Below are positions 60,656-64,000 of a DNA stretch of 64,000 nucleotides, piece by piece. Under the pieces are notes generated by a model, which saw nothing but the letters and a program-made list of their open reading frames with translations, did no database searches and was not told the origin of the DNA. Source of the DNA: Microbispora sp. ZYX-F-249 (GTDB lineage: Bacteria > Actinomycetota > Actinomycetes > Streptosporangiales > Streptosporangiaceae); contig NZ_JBDJAW010000026.1 in NCBI RefSeq assembly GCF_039649665.1, positions 1 through 64,000 of the forward strand, in the 5' to 3' direction. The position numbers were made by a program, and so were the translations under genes. How positions within the stretch are numbered: the first letter of the stretch is position 1; each line of letters begins with the position of its first letter.

Positions 60656-61246
60656 ATGGTGTCGTTGATGATCCCCCTTGCCACCCCACGCCAGGACGCG
60701 GACCTGATCGCCGAGTCCAGGGCGCGGCCCGAGGCGTTCGCGGCGCTGTTCGACCGCTACGCGGCGATGCTCTACCGCTACGTGTCCCGCCGCCTCGGCC
60801 CGGAGGTCGCCGAGGACCTGGTGGGCGAGACGTTCCTCGTCGCGTTCCGGCGCCGGGACCGCTACGACCTCACCCGTCCGGACGCCCGTCCCTGGCTGTT
60901 CGGCATCGTCAGCAAGCTCGTCTCCCGGCACCACCGCGACGAGGCCGCCCGCTACCGCGCGCTCACCCGCAGTCCTGTCGACGACGTCGCGGAGTCCCCC
61001 GCCGAACGGGTCGAGGACGGCGTGCGCGCGACGGCCGTGCGCCCGCTGCTCGCCGCCGCGCTCGCGCGCCTGCCGAAGGGCGACCGCGACGTCCTGCTGC
61101 TCATCGCCTGGGCCGACCTGTCGTACGACGAGGTGGCGCAGGCCCTGGGCATCCCCGTGGGCACGGTGCGCTCACGCCTGAACCGGGCCCGCCGCAAGGT
61201 GCGCGAGGCGCTCGGCCACACCAATCCGCTGCGGGACGAGGAGTGA
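60656..61246 (+). CDS. ECF-type RNA polymerase sigma factor
   Basis: A 196-residue two-domain sigma factor. Region 2 (about 20-90) has FAALFDRYAAMLYRYVSRRLGP and RPWLFGIVSKLVSRH, and region 4 (about 125-185) ends YDEVAQALGIPVGTVRSRLNRARRKVRE. The ATG at 60656 is the best start; 60674 is possible. It is followed immediately by the LCP gene, which occupies the position usually held by an anti-sigma or sigma-associated membrane protein, with stop and start 3 bp apart. Confidence 0.92.
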   Translation: MVSLMIPLATPRQDADLIAESRARPEAFAALFDRYAAMLYRYVSRRLGPEVAEDLVGETFLVAFRRRDRYDLTRPDARPWLFGIVSKLVSRHHRDEAARYRALTRSPVDDVAESPAERVEDGVRATAVRPLLAAALARLPKGDRDVLLLIAWADLSYDEVAQALGIPVGTVRSRLNRARRKVREALGHTNPLRDEE

Positions 61247-61248
61247 CC

Positions 61249-62301
61249 ATGGACGACCTCACGACGCTCCGCGATTTCGGCCGGGGTCTCGAGCACGAGC
61301 CTCCCGCCGGGCTCGTACGCCAGCGGGGCCGCCTGCTGGACGAGGCGGCGGGCGGGCGCGCGCGGCGCCCGGCGAGATGGCCGGGCGGCCGCCGGGCGGG
61401 CTGGATCGCCCTGGCGGCGGTCGCGGTGGTCACCGCCGCGCTGGTCGTGGTGCCGACCGTGCTGCTGCGCGGGAGCACCGGCGCGCACCTGCTGACGCCG
61501 GCCACGGGAGACCGTCCGTTCAAGAAGGGCGAGGCGCTGACCGTGCTGCTCCTCGGCACCGACCGGCGCCCATCCTGGGGCGACCCGGAATCGAGTGAGC
61601 AAAGCGATCTCATGATCCTCCTGCGGCTGTCCGCCGACCGGAAGCGGGCGACGGCCGTCAGCCTGCCCCGCGACTCCCTGGTCCGGATTCCGCAGTGCCG
61701 GTCCGCCGACGGCAGGACCGTCGCCGCGCATCAGGATCTCATCAACCAGGCGTACTCGATCGGCGGTCTGCCGTGTGCGTGGAAGACGGTGGAGACCACG
61801 ACGGGCGTGCGCGTCGACCACGCCGTCGCCATCCGCTACGACGGCCTGGCGAAGCTAGTCGACGCGCTCGGCGGCGTCGAGGTCACCCTCCCCCACGCGG
61901 TGGACGACCCCAAGTCGAAGCTGAAACTGCCGGCCGGCCGCTCCCTGGTGAACGGCGAGACCGCGGTGGCGTACGCACGCCTGCGGTACGTGGGCGACGG
62001 CTCCGACATCGCCCGCATCAAGCGGAACATGGCCCTGCTGCAGGCGATGCTGAAGAAGGCCTCCCGTCTCGACGAGCCCGCCGCCCTGGTCTCCTTCGTC
62101 CGCGTGGCCGCCACGTCGGTCACCACCGACGCGGGGCTGGACCTGGACGCCATGGTCACGCTGGCCGTGGACGTGCAGCGGGCCGGCACCCGGGTCACGG
62201 CCCTGACCGTGCCGTGGCGGCCCGCGGCGCAGGATCCGAACCGGATCGAGTGGAAGCAGCCCGAGGCCTCCCGCCTGTTCGCACGATTCGCCGACGAGTG
62301 A
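61249..62301 (+). CDS. LCP-family protein with sigma-partner-like N-terminus
   Basis: A 350-residue protein. Residues 1-30 (DDLTTLRDFGRGLEHEPP, then VRQRGRLL) resemble the N-terminal motif of actinobacterial membrane proteins encoded after ECF sigma factors (CU044_5270 type). One helix lies at about 51-73. The LCP domain (about 95-300) has VLLLGTDRR, SLPRDSLVRI, YARLRYVGDGSDIARIKRN and the Arg-rich substrate site. LCP enzymes join polymers to peptidoglycan. The combination suggests an envelope enzyme that is also tied to sigma control; the control part is inference. Confidence 0.85.
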   Translation: MDDLTTLRDFGRGLEHEPPAGLVRQRGRLLDEAAGGRARRPARWPGGRRAGWIALAAVAVVTAALVVVPTVLLRGSTGAHLLTPATGDRPFKKGEALTVLLLGTDRRPSWGDPESSEQSDLMILLRLSADRKRATAVSLPRDSLVRIPQCRSADGRTVAAHQDLINQAYSIGGLPCAWKTVETTTGVRVDHAVAIRYDGLAKLVDALGGVEVTLPHAVDDPKSKLKLPAGRSLVNGETAVAYARLRYVGDGSDIARIKRNMALLQAMLKKASRLDEPAALVSFVRVAATSVTTDAGLDLDAMVTLAVDVQRAGTRVTALTVPWRPAAQDPNRIEWKQPEASRLFARFADE

Positions 62302-62340
62302 GCCCGCGGCGCCGGGGGCCGGCGGCGTCGCGGCGCGTGA

Positions 62341-63480
62341 TCAGGCCCGCTGGACGGCCGGTTCCCACAGCTCGGCGGCGCGGGCCTCGGCGAGAGCGCC
62401 GATGCGGGCCAGCGCCTCGGCGGCGGGCATCGCCGGCAGGGCGCGCCCGTCGCGCAGCCGCAGCGCGACCTGGTCGTTCCCGGCCTCCTTCGCGCCGATC
62501 ACCGCCTGGTAGGGCGCCAGGCGGGCGGCCCGGACGCGGGCGCCCAGGCTGCCGTGCTCGGGACCGGAGACCTCCGCCCGCAGGCCCAGCTCGGCGCAGC
62601 GCCGTACGAGCGCCTCGGCCGGGGGCAGCTCGGCCTCGGTCACCGGCAGGACCACCAGCTGGGTGGGGGCGAGCCAGGCGGGGAAGGCGCCGCCGTACAC
62701 CTCGATGAGGTGCGCGACGGCCCGCTCCACGCTGCCGATGATGCTGCGGTGGACCATGACGGGCCGGTGCCTGCCGCCGTCCGGGCCGATGTAGTGCAGG
62801 TCGAACCGTTCCGGCTGGTGGAAGTCGACCTGCACGGTGGACAGGGTGGCCTCGCGCCCGGCGCCGTCGGCGATCTGCACGTCGATCTTCGGGCCGTAGA
62901 ACGCCGCCTCGCCCTCCACCGCCTCGTACGCCAGTCCGGAGCGGTCGAGCACCTCGGTCAGCATGGCGGTCGCCCGCCGCCACATCTCGGGAGCCGCGAC
63001 GTACTTCCCGCCGGCCCCCGGCAGCGACAGCCGGTGGCGGACCGGCCGGATGCCGAGCACGGCGTACGCGCTCCTGATCATCTCCAGGGCCCCGGCGGCC
63101 TCGGCGGCGACCTGGTCGAGGGTGCAGAAGATGTGCGCGTCGTTGAGCTGGATCGCCCGCACGCGGGTCAGCCCGCCGAGCACGCCCGAGAGCTCCGAGC
63201 GGTACATGCCGCCCAGTTCGGCGACGCGCAGCGGCAACTCCCGGTAGCTGTGCGACCGGGACCGGTAGATCAACGCGTGGTGGGGGCACAGGCTCGGCCG
63301 CAGCACGACCTGCTCGCCCCCGAGGTCCATCGGCGGGAACATGTCGTCGCTGTAGTGGGACCAGTGCCCCGAGATCTCGTACAGCTCCCGTTTGCCCAGC
63401 ACGGGGGAGTACACGTGCCGGTAGCCCGCCCGCCGTTCGGCGTCGCGGATGTACTCCTCCAGGGTGTGCCGGATGACGGC
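62341..63480 (-). pseudogene. 5'-truncated short threonyl-tRNA synthetase
   Basis: The sequence encodes the catalytic and anticodon-binding domains of a ThrRS that never had TGS or editing domains (short actinobacterial paralogue). All three zinc ligands are kept: Cys in RPSLCPHH, His in NDAHIFC and His in VMVHRSI. Motif 2 region RVRAIQLNDAH and a C-terminal HGTP domain are intact. Homology continues in frame upstream of the first usable start (GTG 63414) as AVIRHTLEEYIRDAERRAGYRH to 63480. It then stops abruptly, with no ATG, GTG or TTG before an in-frame stop at 63553. About 35-45 N-terminal codons are missing. A 357-residue product from GTG 63414 remains possible. Confidence 0.7.
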
Positions 63481-63490
63481 TCCTATCGGG

Positions 63491-63511
63491 CAGACTAAAA
63501 AACTAGGTCTG
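63491..63511. repeat. AT-rich inverted repeat at the ThrRS break
   Basis: CAGAC (63491-63495) and GTCTG (63507-63511) flank TAAAAAACTAG. The A-run is unlike the surrounding GC-rich DNA and sits within about 10 bp of the place where ThrRS homology ends, so it may mark a recombination or attachment site. Confidence 0.5.
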
Positions 63512-63536
63512 CTCCGGCGTCGAGGGAGCGGGAGAC

Positions 63537-63722
63537 ATGGCTGATAGCCGGTTCACCATCGGACTGATCTACGACGTCACCAAGGTATTGGAGCAGCACG
63601 GCTACCGGCTCCCCGATGGCGACAGCCGGACCAGAGCACTCGGTGCGTTCTCCGGCGTGCTCCTGCACCTCGTTGAGACTTACGAGGGACGTCGAGACAG
63701 CCTCGGCGACGAGGTCGCCTGA
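63537..63722 (+). CDS. Small hypothetical protein, mobile-element type
   Basis: A 61-residue ORF starting MADSRFTIGLIYDVTKVLEQ, with GGGAGCGGGAGA as ribosome-binding site. It continues HGYRLPDGDSRTRALGAFSG and ends DSLGDEVA. Short proteins of this pattern (helix, HGYR-P motif, second helix) are, from memory, frequent in actinomycete integrative elements. It lies right after the ThrRS break and is followed by a foldable GGCCC/GGGCC stretch (63730-63770). Function unknown. Confidence 0.6.
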   Translation: MADSRFTIGLIYDVTKVLEQHGYRLPDGDSRTRALGAFSGVLLHLVETYEGRRDSLGDEVA

Positions 63723-63799
63723 TCAAAACGGCCCCAAGCGGGTGCAGCGAACACCTGCTCAGGGCCTTGACCCCCACCTGCGGAACCAGGAGAGGACCT

Positions 63800-64000
63800 A
63801 TGAACGACGTTACAGGAACCCCCGAGCCGGAAGACGTTTCCGCGCTGATCAGCGAGGCCGAGGCATTCCTGGCCAGCCAGCAGCCCGCGACGGTACCCGC
63901 CGCGTCGGCGGCCGTTAACGGCGAGACCAGGCGCGTGCGCCAGCTCCGGGCCGAGGTCGCCGAGGCGGCCCTGTTGGCCGAACTGCAGAACGACGACACC
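63800..64000 (+). CDS. Hypothetical protein, runs off the window
   Basis: The first 67 codons of an ORF still open at the window end. It begins MNDVTGTPEPEDVSALISEA at ATG 63800, with AGGAGAGG as a strong ribosome-binding site. The visible part is acidic then Ala-rich, and the last 25 residues (ETRRVRQLRAEVAEAALLAE) look like a coiled coil or helix. It follows the 61-residue ORF on the same strand, probably in one transcript of an integrated element. No family recognised. Confidence 0.55.
   Translation, partial: MNDVTGTPEPEDVSALISEAEAFLASQQPATVPAASAAVNGETRRVRQLRAEVAEAALLAELQNDDT

Overview
The window is 64 kb of GC-rich actinobacterial chromosome. Strongly G/C third codon positions, many GTG starts, a bacterial proteasome activator, CrgA, and the FHA-PP2C-RodA-PbpA-PknA-PknB operon all point to Actinomycetota. 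The mix of families suggests a Streptosporangiales-type organism, but that order-level call is inference. The FHA/PknB block and crgA usually sit near the replication origin; dnaA and oriC are not in the window.

Layout. 0-9 kb: tRNA-Ser(UGA), a MinD/ParA-like ATPase with a very long repetitive N-terminus, a quinone oxidoreductase, the proteasome activator Bpa, a HAD phosphatase, a cold-shock protein, serS, pheA and a DUF4446 protein. 9-15 kb: an envelope-glycan block (GT87, an alkaline-phosphatase-like polytopic protein, an MptB-like mannosyltransferase, a GT2) with a cluster of unusual repeats. 15-26 kb: regulators and membrane genes (STAS, multicopper oxidase, two-component pair, nitroreductase, two tiny membrane proteins with a YidC-like insertase, GNAT, RsbW-like ATPase, PAS-GAF-PAS kinase, Ogt). 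26-30 kb: thiamine-linked genes: a TPP riboswitch controlling an NCS1 (CytX-like) transporter, then rhodanese, an Fpg/Nei glycosylase and TenA. 30-35 kb: GPP34, LCP, two CNNM/CBS proteins and tRNA-Leu(CAG).

35-44 kb is the cell-wall and division signalling operon fhaA-fhaB-pstP-rodA-pbpA-pknA-pknB. Four of its junctions are 4-bp start/stop overlaps. PknB keeps Lys40, Asp138, Asp156 and activation-loop Thr171/Thr173 at the M. tuberculosis numbering but has three PASTA domains. pabA and crgA follow. 45-52 kb: a TetR-controlled SDR/tautomerase unit, rhomboid protease, cyclophilin, a DUF5324-like protein and a HelD-family RNA-polymerase motor with a structured divergent leader. 52-60 kb: a zinc alcohol dehydrogenase operon, a SpoIIE-phosphatase/STAS pair, a GDPD-like protein, MFS, SRPBCC, a methyltransferase and PadR. 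60-64 kb: an ECF sigma factor with an LCP protein whose N-terminus looks like a sigma-partner domain, then a short threonyl-tRNA synthetase that has lost its 5' end where a different kind of DNA begins.

Most promising leads: (1) the truncated ThrRS gene beside two small genes of mobile-element character that run off the right edge; (2) the ECF sigma-LCP pair; (3) the repeated GTGATCTTGCA...TTTGTCGCA elements between two glycosyltransferases; (4) the leader, terminator and strong-RBS small ORF divergent from the HelD-like gene; (5) the mutual tail overlap of two envelope genes on opposite strands.
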